64,000 nt of DNA from an uncultured Eggerthellaceae bacterium (GCA_934630905.1 CAKTXN010000003.1:1-64000); one strand, 5' to 3'. Positions 25,197-34,746 are shown, counted from the stretch's first letter. The notes: generated by a model not told the origin, from the letters alone. Numbers and translations: made by a program.

Positions 25197-27506
25197 ATGC
25201 CACGCGATGCTGCTTCGAAAAAACCGCATAAGACCAGCAGGCCGCCGAAAGCCCAGCGCGAAGCCCAGAAGGCCGCGCAGAGAAATGCCAAAAAGGCTGC
25301 TCAAACGGAAGTTTCGCGCGATATTGCCGCCAAGCTGAAGGCTCGGCTTGATGGTCCGCGCGCAAAATCGGAGAAAAACGACGCAAGAGGTTCGCAGACG
25401 TCGTACGCGAAGGGCACCGCAAAGAATGGCGCCGCAAGGCCGACTAAGCCTGAGCAGAGGGGCAAGTCCGCGAGCGCGGGAAGGTTCGCGGGTGCCGGAA
25501 AACCTGCCGGTGCAGGGAAATCTTTTGGCGCTGGAAAATCGTCCAAGTCCGAATATCGCGGGAAGCCCGCCGGTGCGGGCAAGCCGGCCGGTATGAGAAG
25601 GTCGGGCAAGTCGGGTGCTTCGGAGGCGTTAAGGAAGTCTGCGAAGTTTGACGAGGGAAGGAAATCGTCCTCGTTCGACAAAAAGTACGAAAAGCGAAGC
25701 GACAAGAAGTTCGACAAGGCAGATAACTCTCGAGGCGGCTTCAAGGGTGAAACCAGGGGTGGCTACAAAGCTGTCGCAAAGGGCGGCTTCAAGGGCGATT
25801 ACAAAAACGACAAGGCTGATGGCCGCAAACGCGAGAGAGATTTCGACAAGAAGCAAAATCGCAGCTCAAAGTCTTTTGGCCCCGCTTCCAGCAAACCTGT
25901 TCGCGCGGATCGCTCCGGACGCTCCGACCGTCCTGCGCATGCTGAGCGCGCGGATCGCTCTGCGCGCGATGGACGCCCTGCGCGCATTGATCACCCCGTC
26001 CGCACGCAGCGCGCAGCACGCCCGGCATCTGCTGCGCCCGCAAAGCCATCGGTGTTCTCCGCTGCTGTTGCGCGCGCCCGCAAGACAATGAAATCCCCGT
26101 GCCCTGTGGACGTCCAATGTGGCGGTTGCGAAGCTATCGCACTGCCTTACGAGCAGCAACTTTTGCTGAAAAACGCGCTGGTAGCCGACCTTTTCGAGGG
26201 CGTGGGTGGCGATTTCGAGCTGCGTCCGATTTTGGGCATGCAGGACCCCTTCCGCTACCGCAACAAAATTATCAGCCCGTTTGCGCCGGGAAAGAAAATC
26301 GAGCAGTCGAAAGCTTCCGCTGGCGCCGACAAGGGCGATGACCAGAAAAAGAAGCGCCGCCAGCGCGGCCTGACCTGCGAAATTTTGACGGGCATGTACG
26401 AACAGGGCACGCACCGCCTTGTTCCTACCACCAGCTGCCTGATTGAAAACGAAGTGGGCCAGCAGGTTGTTTCCGCCATCAAGGCCATCATGCAGCGCCA
26501 TGCAATCGAGCCGTACAACGAGGACACGGGCGAGGGCTTCATGCGCCACGTGGTAGTGCGCGTGGGCCACGAAAGCGGCGAAGTGCTGGTGACCATTGTC
26601 ACGAACGAAGAGGAATTCCCGGCAGGCAAGTCGTTCGCAAAGGAGCTTATCGCGCGCGTGCCGCAGGTCACAACGGTGGTGCAAAATGTGAACATGCGCC
26701 AGACGAACGTGATTCTGGGCGAGCAGGAAACGGTGCTCTATGGCCCGGGCTTCATTCTGGATACGCTCTGCGGGTTGAGTTTCCGCATTTCTTCTACGTC
26801 TTTTTACCAGGTCAACGCAACGCAGACGGAAGTTTTATACAATACTGCCGTTGAGCTTGCGGGGTTGACCGGCGCGCAGACCGTCATTGATGCGTACTGC
26901 GGTACGGGCACGATTGGCTTGGTGGCGGCAACGCGCGGCGCACAGCGCGTCATTGGCGTTGAGAGTAATGCTGCGGCGGTGCGCGACGCATGGGAAAACG
27001 CGCGCCACAACGGTGTGGAGAACGCAACGTTCATTGCGGCAGATGCAACTCAGTTCATGCGCGAGTTCGCCCAGAAAGATACGGACGAGTTCATGGAAGA
27101 AGCCAGGATGAATGCCGCAGCCGAGCTGGGGGAAGAGGTAGAAGACGCAGCTGCGCGCGCCGCTGGATTCGATGGTGCTGCGCCTGAAACTGACCGCAAA
27201 GCCGATACGGCTGCCACTGCCGATTCCGACGCCTTCGCAACTGCCGCCAGCGCCAACGAAAACGCAGGTCAAGAGCTGGTTCTTCTTATGGATCCGCCGC
27301 GTGCGGGCTCTACGCCGGAGTTTCTGCAGGCGGCAGCAGACCTGGCTCCCCAGCGCATTGTGTACGTCTCGTGCAACCCTGAAACGCAGGTGCGTGACAT
27401 TGAGCTGCTGCAAAAACGCGGCTACGAACTTCAGATTGTGCAGCCGGTGGACATGTTCCCCCACACGGCTCATGTAGAGACGGTAGCGCTTCTGTCTCGG
27501 AAATAA
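25197..27506 (+). CDS. 23S rRNA (uracil-5-)-methyltransferase with 300-aa basic extension
   Basis: The C-terminal 470 residues are an RlmD/RumA-type methyltransferase: iron-sulfur motif C-x5-C-x2-C (CPVDVQCGGC, near 301-310), SAM motif DAYCGTGTIG (about 564), DPPRAG (about 698) and the SCNPETQ catalytic cysteine (about 725). An acidic Ala-rich insert lies at about 625-690. The first 300 residues are a Lys/Arg/Gly/Ser-rich disordered region with repeats such as GAGKPAGAGKS, GGFKG and RSDRPA, which probably binds RNA. Which uracil is methylated cannot be told. The start is supported by GGAGG at 25189-25193. Confidence 0.9.
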   Translation: MPRDAASKKPHKTSRPPKAQREAQKAAQRNAKKAAQTEVSRDIAAKLKARLDGPRAKSEKNDARGSQTSYAKGTAKNGAARPTKPEQRGKSASAGRFAGAGKPAGAGKSFGAGKSSKSEYRGKPAGAGKPAGMRRSGKSGASEALRKSAKFDEGRKSSSFDKKYEKRSDKKFDKADNSRGGFKGETRGGYKAVAKGGFKGDYKNDKADGRKRERDFDKKQNRSSKSFGPASSKPVRADRSGRSDRPAHAERADRSARDGRPARIDHPVRTQRAARPASAAPAKPSVFSAAVARARKTMKSPCPVDVQCGGCEAIALPYEQQLLLKNALVADLFEGVGGDFELRPILGMQDPFRYRNKIISPFAPGKKIEQSKASAGADKGDDQKKKRRQRGLTCEILTGMYEQGTHRLVPTTSCLIENEVGQQVVSAIKAIMQRHAIEPYNEDTGEGFMRHVVVRVGHESGEVLVTIVTNEEEFPAGKSFAKELIARVPQVTTVVQNVNMRQTNVILGEQETVLYGPGFILDTLCGLSFRISSTSFYQVNATQTEVLYNTAVELAGLTGAQTVIDAYCGTGTIGLVAATRGAQRVIGVESNAAAVRDAWENARHNGVENATFIAADATQFMREFAQKDTDEFMEEARMNAAAELGEEVEDAAARAAGFDGAAPETDRKADTAATADSDAFATAASANENAGQELVLLMDPPRAGSTPEFLQAAADLAPQRIVYVSCNPETQVRDIELLQKRGYELQIVQPVDMFPHTAHVETVALLSRK

Positions 27507-27639
27507 ACTTACGACCGCTTTTCCCGCACAAGTGCTGAACCGAAAAGGGGAAGACGGTCTTTCTTTGCCGAAAGAGAGTTTCAAAAAAAACGCGAAATGG
27601 CGCGCGGCTGGGAGCAAAAGCGCAAAAGAAGGTGTTGAA

Positions 27640-29006
27640 ATGAATGACGTACTGATTGTGGGCGCAGGGCCCGGAGGAATCTTTACCGCTTATGAGCTGC
27701 TGGAGAAGCGGCCCGACCTGAGTATTGCTCTTTTCGAAATGGGTAATGAGCTGGAGAAACGTCATTGCCCCATTGATGGCGATAAGATCAAATCTTGCAT
27801 TCGCTGCAAACACTGCTCGATCATGAGTGGTTTTGGCGGCGCGGGCGCCTTCTCCGATGGCAAATACAATATTACGAACGATTTCGGCGGAACGCTGTAC
27901 GAATACATTGGGAAAAAGCCTGCGCTTGAGCTCATGGAGTACGTTGACAAGATCAATCTGGCATTCGGCGGCGAAGGCACCAAGTTGTACTCGACCGCCG
28001 GTTCCAGCTTGAAAACCAGTTGCATGCAAAACGGGTTGCACTTGCTGGACGCTTCCGTTCGCCATTTGGGAACCGATATCAACTACATTGTTTTGAAGCA
28101 CCTGTACGACCACTTGAAGAACAAGGTCGAATTCCATTTCAATTGCTTTATCGATCGCGTGGAAAAGCTGGACAACGGGTATCGCATTTATCACGAAGGC
28201 ACTGCCTACGAAGGGAAAAATGCGTTATTTCCGCAGGTCGAAGTGGCAGCAAGTGGATGGAGCAGGTGTGTCGCGACCTGAATATCAACACGAACTCCAA
28301 TCGTGTGGACATTGGCGTGCGCGTGGAGCTGCCGGCGGGAATCTTCGCCCATCTTACCGATGAGCTGTACGAAAGCAAGATAGTGTACCGCACCTCGAAA
28401 TACGAAGACCTGGTGCGCACCTTCTGCATGAATCCCAAAGGCGAAGTGGTCAACGAGAATACGAACGGCATTGTTACCGTCAACGGACACAGCTACGAGG
28501 ACCCAGCGAAGCAAACCGAGAACACGAACTTTGCGCTGTTGGTTGCGAAGCATTTTTCCGAACCGTTCAAAGATTCCAATGGCTATGGCGAAAGCATTGC
28601 GAAGCTGAGCAACATGTTGGGCGGCGGCGTGATCATCCAACGTTTTGGCGACCTGATCAGAGGACGCAGAAGCACCGAAGAGCGCATCGCCGAATCCTTC
28701 ACCATTCCCACGCTGAATGCTGCGGCGGGCGATTTGAGCCTGGTGTTGCCGAAGCGAATTCTAGATGGCATTATCGAGATGATTTACGCGCTGGATAAAA
28801 TTGCACCCGGCACCGCAAGCGACGATACGTTGCTCTATGGCGTGGAAGTGAAGTTCTACAATATGGAAGTGCAGCTTGACCATAACCTTATGATGTGCCA
28901 CGAGGGGCTGTACATCATTGGCGACGGAAGCGGCATTACGCATTCGCTTTCGCATGCGTCGGCCAGCGGCGTGTATGTGGCGCGCCAAATTGCCGACAAG
29001 ATATAG
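27640..29006 (+). pseudogene. NAD(P)/FAD-dependent dehydrogenase, frameshifted
   Basis: A 455-aa FAD protein starts with the dinucleotide fold VLIVGAGPGGIFTAYEL and ends with the flavin motif GLYIIGDGSGITHSLSHASASG; HCPIDGDKIKSCIRCKHC is a cysteine-rich stretch typical of these thioredoxin-reductase-like oxidoreductases. The frame breaks near 28214-28222: adding one A to the A5 run restores EGKKCVISAGRSGSKW. AAGAAGG supports ATG 27640. Either assembly error or a recent null allele. Confidence 0.85.
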
Positions 29007-29112
29007 CGGAGTGACGCGGCGGGTTCTTATCGGTAATATGCGATTTTGGGTAGACGCCGAGCTGTTTGCCGCCGCCGATTGACCTTTCTTTTCCGTGTTG
29101 CTCCCAAGACTG

Positions 29113-29640
29113 CTACGTCGAGTATCGAGCGCGATAACGGCGAGAAATCCAAAGCCCAGCGGCACTTATGGCAAGTCCTAAAACAAGGCCACCCAGAATG
29201 TCGCTGGGGAAATGGACGTACAAATACATGCGCGAGAACGCAATGAGCACGGCAAGCGGGATTACTACCAGGCCAAACTTTCGATTTGCGGCGGTAAGGA
29301 CGGTAGCGCCAATAACGGAAGCCATGGTGTGTCCCGAAGGAAACGAGTAATCGCCCGGTGTTGCAATGAGCATTGCAACACTTTCGTCAAGCCAGCAGGG
29401 GCGTGGCCTCATGACAAAATTCTTGAGGAACCCATTTCCGATAAGCGCCCCAACAGCCAGGCATCCCAAAAGAACAACGCCATATACGCGATACTTCTTG
29501 CTGCAAAGCAAAGCAATTGCGGCAACGATCCAGATTGCGCCGATGTTTCCCAGCGCCGTGATGATGGGCATGACAACATCCAAGAACGTGCAGGTCACGT
29601 AATCCTGGATTGCCTGCAAAATCCCCCAATCAAAGCCCAT
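29113..29640 (-). CDS. PAP2-family membrane phosphatase (undecaprenyl-diphosphatase-like)
   Basis: The 175-aa protein has about five membrane helices and the three PAP2 motifs: KNFVMRPRP, PSGHTMAS and SRMYLYVHFPSD. It probably removes phosphate from undecaprenyl diphosphate or another lipid phosphate. Its start lies 32 bp from the left copy of the about 100-bp repeat. Confidence 0.9.
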   Translation of the reverse strand: MGFDWGILQAIQDYVTCTFLDVVMPIITALGNIGAIWIVAAIALLCSKKYRVYGVVLLGCLAVGALIGNGFLKNFVMRPRPCWLDESVAMLIATPGDYSFPSGHTMASVIGATVLTAANRKFGLVVIPLAVLIAFSRMYLYVHFPSDILGGLVLGLAISAAGLWISRRYRARYST

Positions 29641-29672
29641 GTCCCACTCCCTTCATCCGCGTATCGTGCGAT

Positions 29673-29774
29673 GTTGACAAATTACCCCACCTTTTGTCAA
29701 CAATTGCCCGCTAAATCCACGGGACGAACGAAGCTGTTTGTACGCTTGAGGCTGGAGGCGAATTGTTACGCGCG
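29673..29774 (+). repeat. Left copy of about 100-bp repeat flanking AAA copy 2; contains a dispersed 31-bp palindrome
   Basis: 102 bp that match 31389-31486 apart from a 4-bp indel and a few substitutions. The first 31 bp are a hairpin-forming unit (TTGACAAA ... TTTGTCAA) that also occurs at 43534-43564 and, inverted, at 43758-43788. Confidence 0.85.
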
Positions 29775-29887
29775 ATCAAGCTATCGCCACAATGCCCGAG
29801 AAGAGCCGCCGTTCTCGTTGCTGTGCTTTGCAGAAAGCGCTGCTCCTATCATCGCGTTTAATTGCGGTTCTGGCTTCAAAATGATAT

Positions 29888-30005
29888 CTATTCCAAATTT
29901 ATGTAACATGTTAAGTTTTTTCGGAATAGATTGACTTTGTTTCATCGCCCTTGTATCGTCTTTCTATTCCAGATTTATGTAACATGTTAAGTTTTTTCGG
30001 AATAG
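29888..30005 (+). repeat. Two 42-bp operator-like repeats on both sides of a promoter
   Basis: Copies at 29888-29929 and 29964-30005 differ at one base. Each has CTATTCC/GGAATAG ends and a perfect central palindrome TAACATGTTA. Copy 1 ends one base before the -35 of the promoter and copy 2 begins four bases after its -10. Confidence 0.92.
29931..29959 (+). promoter_or_regulatory. Promoter of AAA copy 2
   Basis: TTGACT (29931-29936), a 17-bp spacer and TATCGT (29954-29959), exactly filling the gap between the two 42-bp repeats. Binding to both repeats should shut it. Confidence 0.65.
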
Positions 30006-30015
30006 AGGAACGAGC

Positions 30016-31272
30016 ATGCAGTCGAAAAGGGAAGAGTATCTTGCAAAACTTGCGAAGAAGCGTTTGAGTCCGTACATTAAAGTTATTACAGGTATTCGTC
30101 GTTGCGGAAAAAGCTATCTGCTTAAGACGCTCTATCGCGACTATCTTCGTTCTGCTGGTGTTGATAATCGGCAGATTGTTTCCGTAGAGCTTGATGATGA
30201 CAGGTTTGAAGAGCTGCGCGATAAGAACGCCCTTCGAAGCTATATCGAGAATAAATGTTCCGATGACAGTCTGCAGTACTATGTATTCATAGATGAAGTG
30301 CAGATGGCTGCGGGGTTTGAGGGCGCGATTATCTCGCTCAATAATCATCCTAACTACGATATGTACATTACCGGCAGTAACTCCGAGTTCCTGTCCAGGG
30401 ATATATCTTCAAAGTTTCGGGATCGTGGAGACGAAATCAGAATACATCCGCTCTCGTATAAAGAATTCTACGACGTATACCAAGGTGATAAGCGCTTCGC
30501 TTTGACGGATTACTTGACCTTTGGCGGTATGCCTCGCCTTATAAATGAGTCGGACGCTGTGGAGAAGATGGCCTATTTGGTCAACCTGGTTGAAAACACC
30601 TACCTGGCAGACGTGGTTGAACGCAATCACGTCCGCTTGCCCGAGGAAATGGGGGCACTTTTTGACGTTCTGTGTTCTACAACGGGCTCGCTGGTGAATC
30701 CCAGCAGCCTGGCGGGGACATTGCTTTCGGAAAAACACGTCAAGATAGATGGGAAGACTGTCTTTTCCTATATGGAGCACTTTGAGAGAGCATATCTATT
30801 AGAGATAGTTAAAAGATTCAACATCAAAGGCAAAAGTTATTTGAAAAGCAGCTTCAAGTGCTATCCAGAAGATGTTGGACTCCGGAATGCTCGACTCAAC
30901 TTTCGCCAGCTTGATCAAGGGTTTGGTATTGAGACGGTTGTTTATAACGAGCTTCGTCGCAGGGGGTATCGTGTTGATGTTGGCATGATTGAAACAAGGG
31001 AGCGCGACAAGGAGGGTAAGCAGGTTTACAAGCAGAATGAGGTTGATTTTGTCGCTCGGCTTGCCAGCAAGGAATATTACATCCAAGTCATGGATAAATC
31101 TCCTTTGGGTCAACATGGTGCAAACGAGTACGGCAATCTCTTGAAGGTTCCAGGGTCCTTCAAGAAGATTGCTGTAGTAAACGAGCCGTTTCGGGCATAC
31201 ACCAACAGCGACGGCATACTTGTGGTTTCTCTGGAGGAGCTCTTGCTTGAACGCGATTCTCTTGATTGGTGA
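30016..31272 (+). CDS. AAA ATPase with DUF4143 nuclease-like domain (copy 2)
   Basis: The 418-aa protein has Walker A GIRRCGKS (26-33), Walker B YYVFIDEVQ (about 88-96), and a C-terminal DUF4143 module with ETVVYNELRRRGY, a NEVDF acidic motif and YYIQV in place of the classic E-x-K. Subfamily and layout match copy 4 closely (same VITGIRRCGK start and YYIQ end), so they are paralogs. GAGGAACGAGC precedes the ATG. It stands alone between about 100-bp direct repeats. Its role is unknown. Confidence 0.87.
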   Translation: MQSKREEYLAKLAKKRLSPYIKVITGIRRCGKSYLLKTLYRDYLRSAGVDNRQIVSVELDDDRFEELRDKNALRSYIENKCSDDSLQYYVFIDEVQMAAGFEGAIISLNNHPNYDMYITGSNSEFLSRDISSKFRDRGDEIRIHPLSYKEFYDVYQGDKRFALTDYLTFGGMPRLINESDAVEKMAYLVNLVENTYLADVVERNHVRLPEEMGALFDVLCSTTGSLVNPSSLAGTLLSEKHVKIDGKTVFSYMEHFERAYLLEIVKRFNIKGKSYLKSSFKCYPEDVGLRNARLNFRQLDQGFGIETVVYNELRRRGYRVDVGMIETRERDKEGKQVYKQNEVDFVARLASKEYYIQVMDKSPLGQHGANEYGNLLKVPGSFKKIAVVNEPFRAYTNSDGILVVSLEELLLERDSLDW

Positions 31273-31388
31273 TTTTCTCATCGCTTGGTGCTTTCGACAG
31301 GAGGTCGTGCGGTCGTTGTTTCTCAGGGCTGAAAATGGCAATGGAGGATACGGCTGGCGTTGTACGGGAGCGTCGATGTTGTCAAATT

Positions 31389-31486
31389 GTTGTCAAATTA
31401 CCCCACCTTTTGTCAACAATTGCCCGCTAAATCCACGGGACGAACGAAGCTGCGTGCTTGAGGCTAGAGGCGAGTTGTTACGCGCG
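31389..31486 (+). repeat. Right copy of about 100-bp repeat flanking AAA copy 2
   Basis: 98 bp matching 29673-29774. Its last bases contain the stop codon of the minus-strand gene at 31478. Confidence 0.85.
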
Positions 31487-31990
31487 TTTCGGGAGTTTCT
31501 TCAGCAGCGCCCAAGCCTTTTGCTTCAAATCGGGTTTGGCAAGCATCGCCTCAAACGAGGAAAACGTTACCGCATCGCGTCCCAAGATGCGCGTATATGC
31601 GTTCGGCGAAAGCTGAAAACGATGCAGTTCTTTTGCGTCTTGACCGCGATAAATCGCTTCTTGCGCGACGCGATAGGCCTGTTCCAGCGCGCGTACCGCA
31701 TCTTTATCGGCAGCGACAAGTGCAAGAGGATCAATTCCTTCGATGAGCGAAAAAAGCTGCTTGGCGTTCAGCGCGTCACGGCCACGAGGCTCAATCACAA
31801 CGAAGGAGCAGTTTTGCGCGCCGTATCCGAGCGCTTGGGCAGAGCTCGCAAGCGCTTTCTTCGCATTTTCGCCCAAAGGCGCTTGCGAAACAACGCAAAA
31901 CAGGGGCGTGAAGGCATCGGCGCTGCCGCCCGCGAGCTCCACATGGCGCGCGTAACGGTCGAGCACGGTATCGCGAGCGACGGAATACAT
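31478..31990 (-). CDS. Conserved-looking protein of unknown function
   Basis: Starting at the internal ATG 31990 gives a 170-aa soluble protein (MYSVARDTVLDRYARHVEL ...) with segments such as FTPLFCVVSQAPLGENAKKAL and LVAADKDAVRALEQAYR. I do not recognise the family. The frame stays open up to 32272, but the extra residues are uneven and cross the region before the next gene, so I prefer the shorter form, although its ribosome site is weak. The last codons lie in the 100-bp repeat, so the C-terminus may have been altered by the insertion. Confidence 0.6.
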   Translation of the reverse strand: MYSVARDTVLDRYARHVELAGGSADAFTPLFCVVSQAPLGENAKKALASSAQALGYGAQNCSFVVIEPRGRDALNAKQLFSLIEGIDPLALVAADKDAVRALEQAYRVAQEAIYRGQDAKELHRFQLSPNAYTRILGRDAVTFSSFEAMLAKPDLKQKAWALLKKLPKRA

Positions 31991-32249
31991 ATTACTTTTA
32001 GCGGAAAAATTCACACCGACCCCTGATAAACCTGTTGCAAATTCAAATGTATGATTAATAATAGCACCAGATAGGAATGGCAAGGTCAAGAGCGCAAAAC
32101 CACGGATTTTCTCCTGCGCTTGGACCGCGCGTTTCCTTTGCGCAATAAAAGAACGGTACAATGCGAAATTGCGCATTACCGCGCTAGGTGTGAAAAGGGC
32201 CGCGGAGGCGCAGGCTCCGGCGGCGTTCGCAAAAAGAAAGAGGGTTCCC

Positions 32250-32504
32250 ATGTGCACAAACGGTGTAAACATCGGTCAATTCGATCAGATGATTGAGCAA
32301 ATCAGCGATCACATTAAGCTGGAGCGTCGTTGGACGCATAGGCTTGCCCATCAGGCAGAAGATACCGGTTTCGAGAAAGCGCATCGCAAGATGCACGAAG
32401 CACAGGCGCTGCTTGACGAGGCTCTGGCCATGCTTGACGAGGCAAAGGACCTGCTGGAAGAAGACGCAGAAGACGCCAGCGGTGTGAAAGTGAGCCTGGT
32501 CTAA
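32250..32504 (+). CDS. Small helical protein upstream of nikR
   Basis: An 84-aa, mostly helical protein with an acidic second half (HRKMHEAQALLDEALAMLDEAKDLLEEDAEDAS). AAAGAGGG precedes the ATG, and its stop codon abuts the nikR start (TAAATG), so they are translated together. Role unknown; a link to nickel is inferred only from the operon. Confidence 0.65.
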   Translation: MCTNGVNIGQFDQMIEQISDHIKLERRWTHRLAHQAEDTGFEKAHRKMHEAQALLDEALAMLDEAKDLLEEDAEDASGVKVSLV

Positions 32505-32927
32505 ATGGCGCCCGAGCTTGCGCGTTTTTCGGTGGCAATGCCGGTCGACTTGCTTGAACGTTTCGATGACCTGGTGGAACGTCGCGGCGTGGCGAAAAAC
32601 CGTAGCGAAGCCGTGCGCGACTTGGTACGCGATGCCCTTATTGAAGAGGAGTGCGCGACACCCGATTCCATGGTTTTTGGGTCGCTGACCATCGCTTACG
32701 ATCATCATGCGAATGACCTGCAGGAAAAACTGCACAGCATTCAGCACCATCACTGCGATGCCGTTATTTCTACGATGCATGTGCATTTGGATGCCCATTT
32801 TTGCTTGGAAGTCATCATTCTGAAAGGGAAGATGGCGCTGGTCCAAGAGATTGCCGACATGATTTTAGGCTGCAAGGGCGTGAAAAACGGCCGATTGGTT
32901 GTCACGAAAATCGACGAGCACATGTAG
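32505..32927 (+). CDS. nikR: Nickel-responsive regulator NikR
   Basis: The 140-aa protein has an N-terminal ribbon-helix-helix (ARFSVAMPVDLLERFDDLVERRG) and a C-terminal ACT-like domain with the Ni2+ ligands in HVHLDAHFCLEV. Members repress nickel uptake when Ni2+ is present. It is close to hypE, which fits nickel supply for a hydrogenase coded elsewhere. I find no certain NikR operator in the window. Confidence 0.9.
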   Translation: MAPELARFSVAMPVDLLERFDDLVERRGVAKNRSEAVRDLVRDALIEEECATPDSMVFGSLTIAYDHHANDLQEKLHSIQHHHCDAVISTMHVHLDAHFCLEVIILKGKMALVQEIADMILGCKGVKNGRLVVTKIDEHM

Positions 32928-33259
32928 CGCCGGATGCGTCTGCGTCTGCGGCTGCGGGTGCGTCTGCGGTTTCGTCCGCGGGTTCGGTCTACGGGTGCGG
33001 TTTCGCCCGCGGGCGCGTGTGCTAAAGGCAGCCGGATGCCGCACCGCTTGCGCTGCCTGCGCCGCCTTCGCTAATACGCTGGCTTTTGGCTGGCGCCCGC
33101 CGCGCCTCCTGCACCTGTTACAGTATGTTCGCGGCGCCCGTTGCGCCTACGGTGTATCATGCTGACCTGCCAGTATTCTGGCGGGTGCATTCAAGTGCGT
33201 ATTTTAGCTTGGCGATCCGCGAATAAAGCCTGCGAGTCTGCAGGTAAAAGGAGTTTTCT
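32928..33259. other. nikR-hypE gap with low-complexity GC sequence
   Basis: The first 100 bp are imperfect GCGTCTGCGG-like repeats without a gene. A hairpin CCTGCCAG/CTGGCGGG (33166-33185) lies in the hypE leader; it has no T-run. Confidence 0.4.
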
Positions 33260-34279
33260 ATGGACGAGAAAGTCATGCTGGGCCACGGAAGCGGCGGCTC
33301 CATGATGAAACGCATCATTGACGAGGTGTTTTTCCGGGCATATGCTGGAGAAGAACTGCTCACGGGAAACGATGCCGCAGTGCTGAGTGTGCCCGAAGGT
33401 AGCCGTCTTTCCTTCTCTACCGATAGTTTCGTGGTCACCCCCCATTTCTTCCCCGGCGGCGATATTGGCCGCTTGGCGGTGTGCGGAACGGTAAATGACG
33501 TAGCAACAAGTGGCGCCACGCCTCTTTATCTGAGCTGCGGTTTCATTCTTGAAGAGGGGTATCCCATTGCCGATTTGAAGCGCATTTGCGCCTCTATGGC
33601 ACAAGCCGCGAAAGAAGCCGGCGTGCGCATTGTCACGGGCGATACGAAGGTGGTCAACCGCGGTCACGGCGATGGCGTATTCATCAACACGAGTGGCGTG
33701 GGCGTGCTGCGCGAAGGCGTGAACCTGGGCGGCCAATACTGCCAGCCAGGCGACAAGGTCCTGGTCACGGGCACTATGGGCGATCACGGCATCACTATTA
33801 TGAGCCAGCGCGAATCTCTGAGCTTCTTTGCCGATGTGAAAAGCGATGCGGCACCGCTGAACCACCTTATTGCAAACGTGGTTGAAGCGGCCCCCGATGT
33901 GCGCTGCTTCCGCGATCCTACGCGCGGCGGTCTGGCTTCCACGCTCAATGAGCTGGCGGCGCAGGCAAACGTGGACATAACCATTGATGAGTCCGCCGTG
34001 CCCGTGCTTGATGCCGTGCGTGGCGCGTGCGAGATGCTGGGCTACGATGTGATGCAGGTCGCCAACGAGGGCAAGATGGTGTGCGTTGTTCCCGCAGATC
34101 AGGCGCAAGCGGCCCTGGATGCCATGCATGCCAGCACATATGGCGAAAATGCTGCCATCATCGGCGAGGTCACGCCGTCAACGGAAGGCCGCGGCAACAA
34201 GGTTTTCCTGCGCACCGCGTTTGGCAGCACCCGCGTTCTTGACATGTTGGTGGGCGAACAGCTTCCTCGCATTTGCTAA
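33260..34279 (+). CDS. hypE: Hydrogenase maturation protein HypE
   Basis: HypE dehydrates the carbamoyl group on its C-terminal cysteine to give the cyanide ligand of [NiFe] hydrogenase. The 339-aa protein shows GHGSGGSMM at the start, NDAAVL, GDTKVV, FRDPTRGGLA and the required C-terminal PRIC. ATG 33260 is preceded by AAAAGGAG. The other hyp genes are not in the window, so hypE is detached from the usual cluster. Confidence 0.95.
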   Translation: MDEKVMLGHGSGGSMMKRIIDEVFFRAYAGEELLTGNDAAVLSVPEGSRLSFSTDSFVVTPHFFPGGDIGRLAVCGTVNDVATSGATPLYLSCGFILEEGYPIADLKRICASMAQAAKEAGVRIVTGDTKVVNRGHGDGVFINTSGVGVLREGVNLGGQYCQPGDKVLVTGTMGDHGITIMSQRESLSFFADVKSDAAPLNHLIANVVEAAPDVRCFRDPTRGGLASTLNELAAQANVDITIDESAVPVLDAVRGACEMLGYDVMQVANEGKMVCVVPADQAQAALDAMHASTYGENAAIIGEVTPSTEGRGNKVFLRTAFGSTRVLDMLVGEQLPRIC

Positions 34280-34418
34280 AAGTAACCGTTCCTCTGAAAC
34301 TTTGCATAAATGCCGCGATATGCTTGCAAAAAAGGGCGTGTTTGGTATTTTGTGCAGCATTGCGGTTTTGCCCCGAAGAAGTTTTTAACATGGATGGATT
34401 TATGAGAGAGAGGTCTTC

Positions 34419-34607
34419 ATGGCACATCCTATTATTGATGCTGATGAGTGCATTGGATGCGGTATTTGCGTTGACGCATGCCCGAATGGCGTTCTTGAAG
34501 TAACGGGCGGTACGGTTGAGGTTGAAAACGAAGACGCTTGCGTTGCCTGCGGCGATTGCGTAGAAGAGTGCCCCATGGGCGCTATCACCGACGTAGCCGA
34601 GGATTAA
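34419..34607 (+). CDS. 2[4Fe-4S] ferredoxin
   Basis: A 62-aa protein with two CxxCxxCxxxC motifs (CIGCGICVDACP and CVACGDCVEECP), the clostridial-type two-cluster ferredoxin. It is a low-potential electron carrier. GAGAGAGG upstream of the ATG; its own terminator follows at 34715. Confidence 0.95.
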   Translation: MAHPIIDADECIGCGICVDACPNGVLEVTGGTVEVENEDACVACGDCVEECPMGAITDVAED

Positions 34608-34714
34608 TTCCCGCGCTGTCGGCATTGATGCATGAGAAGCAGAAGACGCCGATGAAACGCCGGCCGGCTTCGTGCATATGCCATCAACAACAACGAGCAA
34701 AGCTCAAAACAATG

Positions 34715-34746
34715 AATCCCCTGACAAGCTCAGGGGATTTTCTTTT
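34715..34746 (+). terminator. Terminator after ferredoxin
   Basis: AATCCCCTGA (34715-34724) pairs with TCAGGGGATT (34730-34739), followed by TTCTTTT. Confidence 0.9.

Noticed and set aside
33120..33185. NikR operator before hypE
   Set aside because: GTATG and ATCAT-like half-sites are present but their spacing and symmetry do not fit a known NikR site.
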